Assembly: GCA_030522415.1 (NCBI GenBank)
Contig: CM060105.1
Location: 17,770,277-17,834,276, forward strand
Source of the DNA: Channallabes apus
Lineage: Eukaryota > Chordata > Actinopteri > Siluriformes > Clariidae
Length of the DNA stretch: 64,000 nucleotides
Reading direction: 5' to 3'
Position numbers and translations under genes: made by a program. The notes under the pieces are model-generated. The model worked only from the letters and a program-made list of their open reading frames with translations. It searched no databases and was not told where the DNA came from. Below are positions 23,344-34,716 of this stretch, piece after piece. Position 1 is the first letter of the stretch; each line of letters begins with the position of its first letter.

Positions 23344-26225
23344 ATGTCATACACTGAGTTTGGGTATTCATATTCACCAGCCCCCCAGGTGAGTACTGTA
23401 CCTTATGTGCTTACTTCTTAATTATTATTTCATTTATATTTTGGACAAATAAGTGAAATAAGAATTCTAATTCCCTCTGTGATGATAAACTTCTTGAATT
23501 ACTTATGAATCCTAAAAATAAATGGATGAATGCCTTGCAATATCATGTATTTAATTCTTGCACAAATGCATCCTCCTGTATGATGTATAAACTTGTGGAG
23601 AATTCCATTATATACTTAAAGATGTAAAATAATAAAGTAAAATAATGGGATGAAAACAAGACTTGATTGAAATGAGGTAAACAAAGTTCTAATAATACTT
23701 GTCGAGCTTCTATCAGGTAATTTTAGATTAATGTAACTATATTTTAAATATTTTGACTTGTTTTTGCTGTAATAATATACTGTAGAAAAGTATGATAAAA
23801 AGTTAATAATTACTTTAATGCACTTTTGTATGATTATTTTGGTGCTCCAAAAGATACATTGACTATGTAATAATTCAACACTATATATACATTTATTTTT
23901 AGGTGCTTTTGTAATTAGCTTTAAAACTGCAGCTTCCCAGGTACAAGATGCATGCTAAATACAATGCATACATAGAAGATGTACTCTTGATGGTCTCACC
24001 TGAACAGCTTGGAAAATCTTGTACATTAATTTCTATACACACATATAAAACAGTGTACTTTGATTTCCAAATCTCACTTCTTTTATATATATATATATAT
24101 ATATATATCTTCTTCCATATAGTATATACATAAGTATAAGTATGAGACTGAGTATCGGTAATGAAACTAATTGCAACACTAATGAGATATGTGTAGTTCA
24201 AACAGCTTAAACCAACAGCATGTGTAAATATTAGTTTTAATGGGAAGTCCTCTTGTTTCTCTGCCCTTACAGATCCTGTTATCCTCTAATACTCTGGGTT
24301 CCTGCTACGAGTCTGGGAGCGATTCTCCATTCGATGCAGCACATAATTCCCTGTACTGCCCGGTGTACGAGGGCACGTTAGTGGCATCGGCCAGACACAA
24401 CCTCAACTCTCCATATGAGAATCGATATGCAAAAGATCACGGGACATACTGCTCCTATAGAACGGATTCAACATGCGTGTATTCCCTGGTATGACGTATT
24501 TCGGGATATTGTAATTAAACATGAAGTGTTAAGTCTAGGGTGGGTTAATTCAATTCAATGTTATTTGAAGGGATTCCATTATACATAATTGTGACATTTA
24601 CGCTTCAGTGTAGTGTCTCTCAGCATGCTGTCTATTTAAATGTATTTTCCATTGGTTGCACTTTAAGAGCACTATATAAACAAAATAAAATCATTCATGG
24701 TCATTTTTATACACGGGGGAATTGCTGGACATGCTTTATCAAGCTTTAAATGAAGTAATCTTGTAATGTTGTACATGTAGGGTAAGATCAGAGAGAAAGA
24801 AGAATCAGGAATGGCAAAGCCGAGGCTCACACATGGGTCGACTTATTACTCTTACAACCACCCATTTGGATACCAATATGACTCTTATGGGTAAGATACT
24901 GTATACCATACATGAGATGAGATCTAAAAAGATTTTATAGATATCTCAATGAAACAAGTATTTTTTTTTTAAAAGCCCTCCATTTAAGTGAGTATTGAAT
25001 GTTTGTTTAGGTATGGATCTGTGGACGTTAACACAAGAAGGAAGAACGCAACCAGGGAGACCACGAGCACGCTGAAAGCATGGCTTCAGGAGCACAAAAA
25101 GAACCCATATCCTACTAAAGGGGAAAAGATCATGCTGGCTATAATCACCAAAATGACCTTGACACAGGTGTCTACGTGGTTCGCCAACGCACGCCGTAGA
25201 CTCAAGAAAGAGAACAAGATGACCTGGTCACCACGCAACAAGACCTCAGAGGAGAGATGCTGTGAAGAGGAAGCTGAGAATATCGAGGGAGAGACGACTA
25301 AATCTGAAAAGGAATTTGATGGTTTGTTAGATTCTAGGTTGAAATAATTGATAGTAGGTCTATAAATAATAGGTCTCATTAATTATTGTGCCAGAGGCCA
25401 ATATTGTTTGGAGAAATGCCATTGAAGAACCATTCTTTCGTTTTCTAAAAAAGCATAAGATCGATATATTTTTAACAATTATTTTTGATGAATGACACAC
25501 AAAACTTCATGATTACTGAAATCAGTAAAATCATACCATGATTTGGGGGAAAAAATCAACAAAAGAATATAATAAAATAGTTTTCTGTGAGAGTGTATGT
25601 GATCATTTGTATACAAGATTGTTCCTCTTAGGCTGGTTTTAAATATTAAACAAATAACGTTTCTTTAATTCCAGACACCCCAAGGGGGGATGAAACGGAT
25701 CCAGCACAAAGCGATTTGGAAGACTTCGACCTCTCTGAGTCAGATGTCTCTGAAGGTGAACCGAAACCGTTGTTACCCTTGAGCGCTCATGCAATATCAC
25801 AAGACTGTCCAGATTATCGACTCAGAGACCCTCAGCTACGTGCATCTACTCCAGATACAAGATACAATGGTTTTGATAAAACCAGTCTAGAATCAGTGTC
25901 TGAAGATAACCACTACAATGAGCAGGAAGAGACCAAGCCAAAAATCTGGTCACTTGCACAGACAGCCACATCGTTAAATCAGGCAGATTACACGTCGTGC
26001 ATGCACAGGGGTCGAGGCATGTGGTCACCCTCTACAGACTGCCATTTAGACATCGAGGACTCTCCATTCGCCAGCCTCAGAAACTGGGTAGATGGCATGT
26101 TTCATGATCCACTGCTCCGGCAAAGCGACTTAAATCAGACTTTTCCCAACTCTTCAAGTTTGTGGATGCTGGAGAACAGATTCCATGAACTTACAGATTC
26201 TGTTCCCTCACCCCGGGTCACATGA
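23344..26225 (+). CDS. irx4: Iroquois homeobox transcription factor Irx4
   Basis: Nuclear TALE-class homeodomain DNA-binding protein used in heart, neural and retinal patterning (family knowledge). Five coding exons join in phase: 23344-23388, 24273-24488, 24781-24890, 25011-25321 and 25675-26225, giving 410 aa. Every intron has GT and AG ends. The start is the ATG of [15 protein letters not shown], which matches the Iroquois N-terminus. The homeodomain spans about residues 129-193. It has the TALE loop PYP (156-158) and the recognition helix [14 protein letters not shown] (180-193). An Iro box ([16 protein letters not shown]) lies near residue 361. An acidic stretch follows the homeodomain. 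The protein seems shorter than tetrapod IRX4 (about 520 aa), with a reduced region before the homeodomain, so it may be the more diverged of the two teleost paralogues; I cannot tell irx4a from irx4b. The neighbouring ndufs6, mrpl36 and lpcat1 support irx4 over other Irx genes. An AATAAA lies at 26552. Confidence 0.95.
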
Positions 26226-26551
26226 TCACCTGGAAATCGAACTGGAATATTTATACTATTAAACTACCATGGTCTGTTATTTATTTTAAGGTATGCCTTT
26301 AAACATTATTGCAGCACTAAAGCACCATGCAAATGCTAATGCTAAGAAAAAACACAAATGCACGATTAGGAAATAAAGAGTTTCTCCTTTTAAGTAATGC
26401 TCACAGACATTTTGTGTTGTTGGCTGTCCATGGTGCTGAAAAAACCCTTTTACACTCTCTCTTTCCCTTTCCTCTTTCTTTACTTTTTGTTTTTCTGTAT
26501 TTGCAATAGTGTGTACATATGGCATGCAATCATGATGTTTTAATATAAACT

Positions 26552-26557
26552 AATAAA
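26552..26557 (+). terminator. irx4 polyadenylation signal
   Basis: AATAAA lies 327 bases after the irx4 stop codon, in AT-rich 3' UTR-like sequence. An earlier AATAAA near 26373 could be an alternative site. Confidence 0.55.
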
Positions 26558-26599
26558 CTTGTGAAAATATTTAGTCCTTTTTATCAAGTGCCTATTGGA

Positions 26600-29500
26600 A
26601 AAGAACTGAAGCTAGAAACGTAACCAGTGACACCAACATTTTATTAAATTTGTAAAACTACAATAATACTGTGTGTACAATGTGGGTATTTATTGGATCT
26701 ATAGACTTCAAGCATATGAATCACAGACTACTGAGTAAAATGGACCCCACTTTGGGAACCACTGACCTAAAGTATATAGAAGTTGCGTACAGATAGTTTC
26801 TACAACTGAACCTCCAGGATTCTGTACTTAATTTACTGGTGTTTGTGTCTCCAATCGATTGGTGCTTTGGTAATATACATGCTTCGTCAGCACTGTTTAA
26901 AGAAAGTGTTTAAAGGAAACTGCAATTGATTTAAGGACAGCAAGTGGAAAAATGCCCAGGAGAGTGAGTTCGTGTGGAGCAATATTTGAGGTTTAATTAA
27001 ACATTTCTTCAAAATAATAACAGCCCCAGGATGTGTTCCTGGCTTGTGCTTGAATAACGAAAAGCATTTCATTATTGTTTGGTAAAACATAATTACAGGA
27101 TTTAGAATTAATAATATTTAGTAGTCAATTCTGTCTGGAAAATTCCTCCAGTGTAAGTGTATGTTGATGAAATGAAATATAGCCTGAATCTCAAATACCT
27201 TCTAGTACAAATGTATAGTGTCCTTGTATAGGTAGTATGAAAGTATAGTATAAAATGATTCCACATGAAGCTATATCACACTATGTTAAAGTTATGATTG
27301 GGCAATAGGCCAGGTAGTCTCGGTGCATAATTTCCAGTGTGTTCAAGGTACATGTGGACACTATCATTTTGTATTATAGCAAAATTGCTTGTGCTTTATT
27401 TTCTTCAACATTGAGGTTTGGAATGGTGATGAGTATAAAGTATTTAGGAGAAGTCTGTCACTTGAGTTGAGTAGAATTAGCAATTTCAATTTTAATAATT
27501 CAGCATGAACTCGCCTGAGAATTTCATTCTTCCTTAGGATTATAAATAAGTCATATTCGCAGTAATAAATAAATACAGCTGGCCTCTTTAGAAAGTTTTG
27601 CTTTGCTGTGTGTCATATTAAATGAAATCCCTCAAACATAACAGGGGAGAAAAGCATGGTTTTTAACGCTGTTGTTACAACACATTATGCTAAATCATCA
27701 GTGTTTCCTTTACCTTATCCTTCACTTCCTGTCACGTGCACAGTTCTATTTATTTATTTATTTATTTTCTTTTGCAGCCATATATTCCTTCAGTACTGTA
27801 TATCTCATACCTACAGGCCTCCGTATACCAAGTACATTTTATTTTTAGCTCAACAGTGGTAGTTTTGTTCCTCACATTTGTACAGGCTGAAAATCTATTT
27901 CTGGAGACTATGTCTCTGATAAGACAAAGCATACCATAAACAGTATAGTATAGCACTATTGACATGATGTTTAATATTAGAAATCACATTCGTAAGCATA
28001 TCTAATTTTTTCAAAACAATAATGTTGCTAGAATCTACAGTATACTGTAGAAGTCATTATGACTGTATTTTACTAATTGATAAAGGCAATTATTTTCAGT
28101 TGGTACTAAGATTTTCTTAAGAGATTAAAAATAACTCAAGCCATGTGTCGTTTTGTTATGTTACTCCAATGGAAACGTTCCCTTAGCCATGTTTTGTGTC
28201 TGTATTTAAGTGTCTCATATCTTCATCATAAATGCCAGGATCTTCACTTCTATTGTCTTTGAAGATGATGGTCCATAATGATGTAATAATGGTACGAAAT
28301 AAACACTCATAGTACAACACCAGGCTGTCTCTGTACAGAATCAGATGATATCTTGAGAAAAGGTTGCTTTATGAAAGCATAAAATGTAATACTCCTTCAT
28401 GGTTATTTTTCTATTCACATCATGGCTGAATGCTAAACCTTAATAAAAATAAAAGATACAAGATACATCTTGTATCTTGTACTATAATTTTACAGGATAA
28501 TTTTTGCAGGTCAGATAATATAGTATCAGTTGGTATCAAGATACATATTAGTATTAATGTATTAAAGACTTAACAACATGCACAACATTACACTTTACAT
28601 AAAAATGGCAAGTGATACCGTTATTGTCTTGACCTTGGACATCTACCTATAAAAATTATTTTTGAAAACCCCTTTGTACAGCCTGTAGTTTTAGTATGCT
28701 AATTAGGCCCAACCTCCTGTTTATGCCACTGAGATCACATGACCTGAGACCTCATTATAAATTTCTTCAAAACAACCATCATGGCGAACACAGAGTCAAC
28801 TCGTTAAAAAACAAAAACAAAAAAAACTACACTTTTTAAGGAATCTGCCAAAAAAATTTTTTGGGTTTCTAACATCTTGTTTGTTTTGACATCTTGTCAC
28901 GTGACCATTGCATTTGCATATTCATTAATATTCATCCCAGTCTGCCAAAGATGGATCAGCCTTGTCTGTGTTCAGTCATTTAAATTTTTATATAACACAT
29001 TATATTTGCTATAGTGACTTTATTTTATTTATTTTAGTGGCTCCTAGATGGGAGGATGGAAATTGTTCAGTAAATTGCTTGCTAGCCAAGTTTGACAGCT
29101 ATATGCTAACTAACTATTAGCCAACATTGGTAAAGTTAGCTACATGTCAGTTGTTGCGATTAATTAACGTGTAGGTGCAGGAGGTAATGTTAACCAAGCT
29201 CATTATTATAATGATCAGAACACCTAGATAGGAAGTAAGGTAGCTAGTTTTAGCTTATGTTAGCTAGGCTAACAGGTCTCCTGCTAGGTCTTGTGTATGA
29301 CGCTATGATGTCGCATGAAATGTTACAGAAAAAGTTATTGTGAGCAGAGGCTGATTAATGCTTAGTTTTATGATATTGTAAAATATACTGTCTTATTACA
29401 GTTATGTAATGTCTCTTTTGTGTTCTTTATGCAGCACAATAAAAACTTACACAGAATACCATACATTTCATAAATTATATTAGTCAGGGCATAAAACCTT

Positions 29501-29989
29501 TTTGTAGATATCCAGATTTGTTCTTACAACACAACCACCCTGCATTAGAGCAACCAAACACATGCTCCAGTATATACAGTATTTTCTGCTTCCCTTTCAA
29601 ACCGCATGAATAATACAAAATGTGATTTTTCCATGCAGCACAATTCGCATGCTCGGTTTCACTCAAACGATTTCCCTCTGAGCTGTGTTTGAACCAGCCA
29701 CTCAGCTACAATGTAAAAGCCCTTAATGATGAAGCCTTTCCGTTCCCTTACACACACACACTGGACAGGACATAGTGCCGATGAGGGTTAATAAGCATCA
29801 CACTGTCTCTTGCTTTCTGTCACTGGCCCCAATTATAGCAGCACGGCTGCTTCTTTTCTGACCTGAGAGCCTCAGGCTGGAAAACTGAGTTCCGTTGAAC
29901 GCACCACTAGAGACTCGGACGCCTTAGACACAAAATGCCACCGAGTCAATTTAGCATGCCAGTAGTGAACATTCTTTATGAAATATATA

Positions 29990-30063
<74 letters not shown>

Positions 30064-30157
30064 TGTGTATACTGTATATGATCTTATCCCAACATGTATT
30101 ATTCGACCCTGCTGTTTCTTATTATACTGAATCTTCTCTGATGGTGGGTAAACCTAC
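26600..30157. other. irx4 downstream intergenic sequence
   Basis: AT-rich to about 29450. The segment 29500-29950 is less AT-rich and unique-looking. A 12-bp palindrome with a 2-base loop lies at about 28465-28490 (AAGATACAAGAT / ATCTTGTATCTT). No gene. Confidence 0.4.
29982..30062. repeat. (TA)n microsatellite
   Basis: TA run with one CTATA interruption near 29991. Confidence 0.95.
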
Positions 30158-30260
30158 ATAGCAAATTCCCCGGTGTTGAATTAACACCCAGCAGTGTTTA
30201 CAGAGCACTGAGTCAATGAACTATGAAAGTATTAAATCAACACTGGGGAATTTACTGCGT
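30158..30260. mobile_element. Short palindromic MITE-like element
   Basis: GCAAATTCCCCGGTGTTGAA at the left pairs with TCAACACTGGGGAATTTACT at the right, with further AATTAACAC/TATTAAATC similarity. About 100 bp in all. Such short fish MITEs are common; no target duplication is proved. Confidence 0.5.
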
Positions 30261-30419
30261 ATCAGGATTGGGACTAACAAGCTTTTGTGATTTTGCTTCA
30301 AGCAAGAACAGTATCCTTCATATCTTTTTGCTATTGTTGGTTTACTCCCTACTCCCTCATCACGTGTAGTGACCCTAGAAAAGAGAACATAAAGAAATGG
30401 ACAGTCATTGTAGTGCGTT

Positions 30420-30610
30420 ATGTCAAAAGTTGGAAGGGGTGGCTTGGTGGATGGTGTTGGATTATGGACCAGGAGGTCTCAGTTCGAGCCCTGACCCTGC
30501 CATGTTGCACTGTTTGATCCTTAAATAAGATCCACAATACAATTGACCATTGAGCAAGCAACCCTACCCTGTAAATAACTGCCACAGAAACGGTGGATGT
30601 TTGTCCGATG
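30420..30610 (+). mobile_element. Degenerate tRNA-derived SINE
   Basis: Contains GGTGGCTTGGTGGATGGTGT then GGACCAGGAGGTCTCAGTTC and GAGCCCTGACC, a tRNA-like A-box/B-box arrangement. TTGAGCAAGCAACCCTACCC follows. No target duplication found. Confidence 0.5.
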
Positions 30611-31083
30611 TACCGGATGGTAACAATAATAATCATCATCATCAATATCATAGTAATAATAATTTGTGTTATAGCTGTAGTATCTACAAGATTTAAGTAG
30701 AGGTTTAGAAAACATATAATACATATAAATTAATCGCTAAAATGTCTAAAATTACACTGTGTATGAAGATGCTTCTGCCGTTTTCAGCTTTCACATATTC
30801 AACCTGAGGATTCTAACTGTCAATCAGAGCAATAAATGCTAGTTTTGTAAGATATTGTGCTTCTATTATATTATCCACAAGCAAGGTGAGAATTAATTGG
30901 ACACAAATTGATTTGCTGTTTAATGCCGCTATCATACACAGATCTTCCCAGGAGCCTTCTCACCAGGTTGATGCTGATTCCATGTGACAAATAAGAGTAG
31001 GAACAAATTGGCCATTTTATTACACCCATCATCCGGTGAGCAGGTCTGTTTAAATGAGGGAACCCTTTGCGTCTTTCTTCCCC

Positions 31084-31124
31084 GCAGCTAACTGACCAAA
31101 GTGAACAGTTGGTCAGTTAGCTGC
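31084..31124. repeat. Perfect 16-bp hairpin
   Basis: GCAGCTAACTGACCAA at 31084-31099 is repeated inverted at 31109-31124, with a 9-base loop. It lies in otherwise unassigned sequence. Confidence 0.85.
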
Positions 31125-34061
31125 AGAATGCATTACAAATTTGTGAATAGCTGAAAGGTCAATTAATGGGTGTAGAGAAAGCGAATGATATGATTTTAAC
31201 CCCAAGATCACATCTGAGTCATTTGTTCACCAATCAGTGCCATGTGAATAATTGGCGTCATTTATTCGGGGGTGTCAAAAAAGGTCAGTTCAACCTTAAT
31301 CCCAGCAAAGAATTAAAGTTACAAGACATACATTGGTTGGCTTTCTTGATTCAATGTAATTGGCAAGCAAAGAATAACATCCCCCTGTGTGAGACTTGGT
31401 TGCGTGTGACCAGTGAGCAAACAGAGCTGGGTCATTGTCCTCGCACACCCCCTACATGGGTAGAGATGTCAACCTTCCCAATGTTGAACCCACCTTGAGT
31501 GAAGCAGTTGCTTGCAAAAGGGCAATTAAAAGAAACATACAATTCAGTTTGGTATCTTGCAGATATTCTGCGGCACACAGTACTACAATGTTGGTGATGA
31601 CTACACCAGACCCAGTCCATGAGGCGCATACTAATCCCGCAATGACTCCCATCTAAGGGCTATGCAAAATTCACAGGGGCAGTTAATTTGGCTGATGGTG
31701 CCAAATCTTTCTATTCATTTGCAAGAGTATATCTTTGCACAGGGTGGTATGGAGGCGTAGTGGTTAGCACAATGGCACAACTCTCCACTGTTGAGAGTTT
31801 GGTTCCCGTAATGGATTGACGTCCAATGTGCCTTAAGTCTCTTGAAATAGGCTCCAGGCTGCTGTGACCCTGTACTCAGAATAAGCGGTATAGAAGAAGA
31901 ATGAATGAAGATAAATCTGTTCACAGTGGAAGACACCATGCTAGAAAAAGTAGTAAGTGAACACCAAGGGCTGGATATTTTGGAGCAGGGCAATTTTTGC
32001 TGGATTATGTGGAGTATACGAAGAATCATTGGTAGAAGCAGAAAAGTGGATAGAAGCTGATCAGGTTAGTTCATCTTCTCCCAGTTGCCTCTCTGCCTCA
32101 GCATGGGGGAACCACAAGAGAAAGCAATCAGTTAACTTGCCATTGGCTAAATGCACCCTGCATTGTAGCACATGGACGTCTGTTGTGACTGAGAAAAAGG
32201 GAATTTATGCTGTGGGTTACATATCTCTCTCCAATGTTTACTTGGTCCTCCACCATTTCGGCTGTTATTTAGAGTAGCAGATACAAAATAAGCACATATT
32301 TATTTATTGATACTAGATTTGCACATAAGGTTTCAACTTCCTGGACATTTTCGGCATGTAAAAACCTTCCAGACATGAATGTACCTCAGACAAAAGAATA
32401 AGAAGAAAGATCTGTCATTGGAATATAAGGAGAGCTCTGTTGAAGGACATGAACTTCTATGCTGCATAATCTTAGCTTCAGGATCATCAGCTTCAGTGGA
32501 GACAGGTCATCCATTTCCTGGAAGGACTGGGGTTCTTTTACTATGTTTATCAGTCTTGATTGTTTCCCTGAATGATACTGTGCAATTGCTCCCATCTCTC
32601 CTCTCAAACACTGGTATTTATGACCTTATAGTTGTCTATGCACACTCTCCAACACAGCAGGCGGCAATATGCATGTAGTTTGTTTTGGTAAGCTTCCAAT
32701 AAGTTCAAAGCAGTCAACCTTCGTGTTTCGTGCCTAATATTATTAATCTTTCTCAGAAAATGTCCAGAGTGACCCATTCGCCTGTCTTTCTATTTCATCC
32801 GCTATGGTCGTGCCATAGTTCAGAGGATGTAACTGATGTGTGTTGTGCATGTAGACCTTCTGGAAGATACACATGGCATGGATGATGTCACACTCAGAAT
32901 AGTGGTCCACTTCCGTGTTTATGCACAGTTGGCTTCTTTATCTGGTGCAAATCATACCAAGTATACCTTAGTATCCCCGGGCACAGTATGGAGTGTTCAT
33001 ATTATGCAAAATTACCAGACTTTGGGGTCAAGTGCATCAGACTGTAGTGTGGCCCTTAAAAGCTATTCACAAAACTGCTAATAATGTAACTAAATGCACT
33101 GTTAGAAAGTTGCAACACTTTATGTAAGGGGATAAAACTGAAACTGACAATCAAAACACGAACAATAGACAACTAGAGTACACTGGCAATCTTAAAACCC
33201 CAGGATACTGAAAACTGAAGCTGTAAGCAAGAAATAATGTAAATAAATAATGTGAATGAGCATTCTGGTGATAGAGCCCTCTGATGGTCTGGGGTGGAAC
33301 TGTCTGGTGACATCAAAAGAGACTTTGAAGCATGGCATCGATCACAAATCAATATCTACAGTTTATGGTAAATTATTGAAAAAAACATTTTAAAAAAGTT
33401 GCTAGGGAGGGAAATTTTTTTTCCAATGTCTAAATATTTTATTAAACTCAGCATAGCCTATACATGAGTCATGAATTTGTATGATTTGTATTTTATGGCT
33501 ATTTAATTAAAATATTGGTATTCACAGTTCTTACTTGCTACATGTGGCCAAGTAGTGGAGAGCTGCGTAAACATCTGCATCTGTAAACATCAGGTGTGAC
33601 TGTCCTTAATCCTCTTTTGATTATGAAGCTTATTGTCATACTGTAGATACTTGAATGCACATTTAATTGTAGCCAGTGTTAACACGTATGGACGACTCTT
33701 ACGTTTTTGCAGGTTTAGGACTCGCACTACAGTATATTTATCTTTAGGATCATTTGTGGATAGCACTATTAGACAAACAAGGAGTCAGAAAGGATTCATG
33801 AAAGGAAGTGTAGTCAAATAGCTCCATCTAGCTGTAGAAACAAAAGGTTAGCAGAGAGATATCTCATGAGGTGTATACTTTTTACTCGAGCCATTTCCCC
33901 TTTCCATGCAGTTGAACGTGTTACACTGGCATGCATTGCAGCGACGTGGGAAGGCTTGAACCGAAAGCGCTGATAAGACAGTGTGGCCAACAAAAGTTTT
34001 AATATAACCGGAGTGCAGATCATTTTTAACTCGCTCTCATATTTACAGGGCGCAGTATATT

Positions 34062-34099
<38 letters not shown>

Positions 34100-34637
34100 C
34101 AAGATATTTATTTTAAACGGGATGTATGTTTTGTGTTTCCTCATCTCAACACATTGTTTAATCACCAGTGTGATTTAAAAGTCCAAATTAATTACTTTCA
34201 TCTATATTTAGGCAAACAGTAGAGAAAACTAAAATGCTTGGTTGGGTTTTAACAGATAATAATGACTACCTGCTGCTAATGAGTAGATTAGGAAAACACC
34301 AAAAATTAAGCTAAAATCCATTTTTAGTCAATGGTAAACATTTAGATGGGTCTCTACTGTGTGTGCATGCAAACAGGAAATAATTCCCTGCTTTTTACCC
34401 CCAAGTGTGACCTTACGCTGATCAGCTCTGTTATTCTCTTGGGGGCGTAGCTCATTTACCTAAGACACTAAAAAGGCATGTTTGAAATTGAGCAAAACAG
34501 CAAGTTTATAAAAAAAAATAAAAAAATACAGAAAAATCCATTATCTAAGAAGTAATTTAAACTGAGCTCTGATGCCCATGTTAATTTAGGCCTTTAAAAT
34601 AATCTGAAACAGCCATTTTTTAAATCAGTTATAACAT
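31125..34637. other. Unassigned intergenic sequence
   Basis: Apart from the repeat at 31740 and a TA run at 34066-34091, nothing is recognised. Open frames of 81-110 codons occur (31166-31498, 31957-32277, 32379-32678) without recognisable domains or splice structure. Possibly worn mobile-element sequence. Confidence 0.35.
31740..31905 (+). repeat. Same tRNA-headed repeat, internally shortened
   Basis: Head GGAGGCGTAGTGGTTAGCAC, then a jump to TAATGGATTGACGTCCAATG, then GAAATAGGCTCCAGGCTGCT and GACCCTGTACTCAGAATAAG. Confidence 0.5.
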
Positions 34638-34643
34638 TTTATT
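34638..34643 (-). terminator. ndufs6 polyadenylation signal
   Basis: Reverse-strand AATAAA (TTTATT on the plus strand) about 75 bases beyond the ndufs6 stop codon. Confidence 0.6.
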
Positions 34644-34716
34644 ATACAGAAAACCATGACACACAGGTCGAAGGGAATAATTTATATCCAGCAGACGAAC
34701 GAGGACAGGAGACGTC

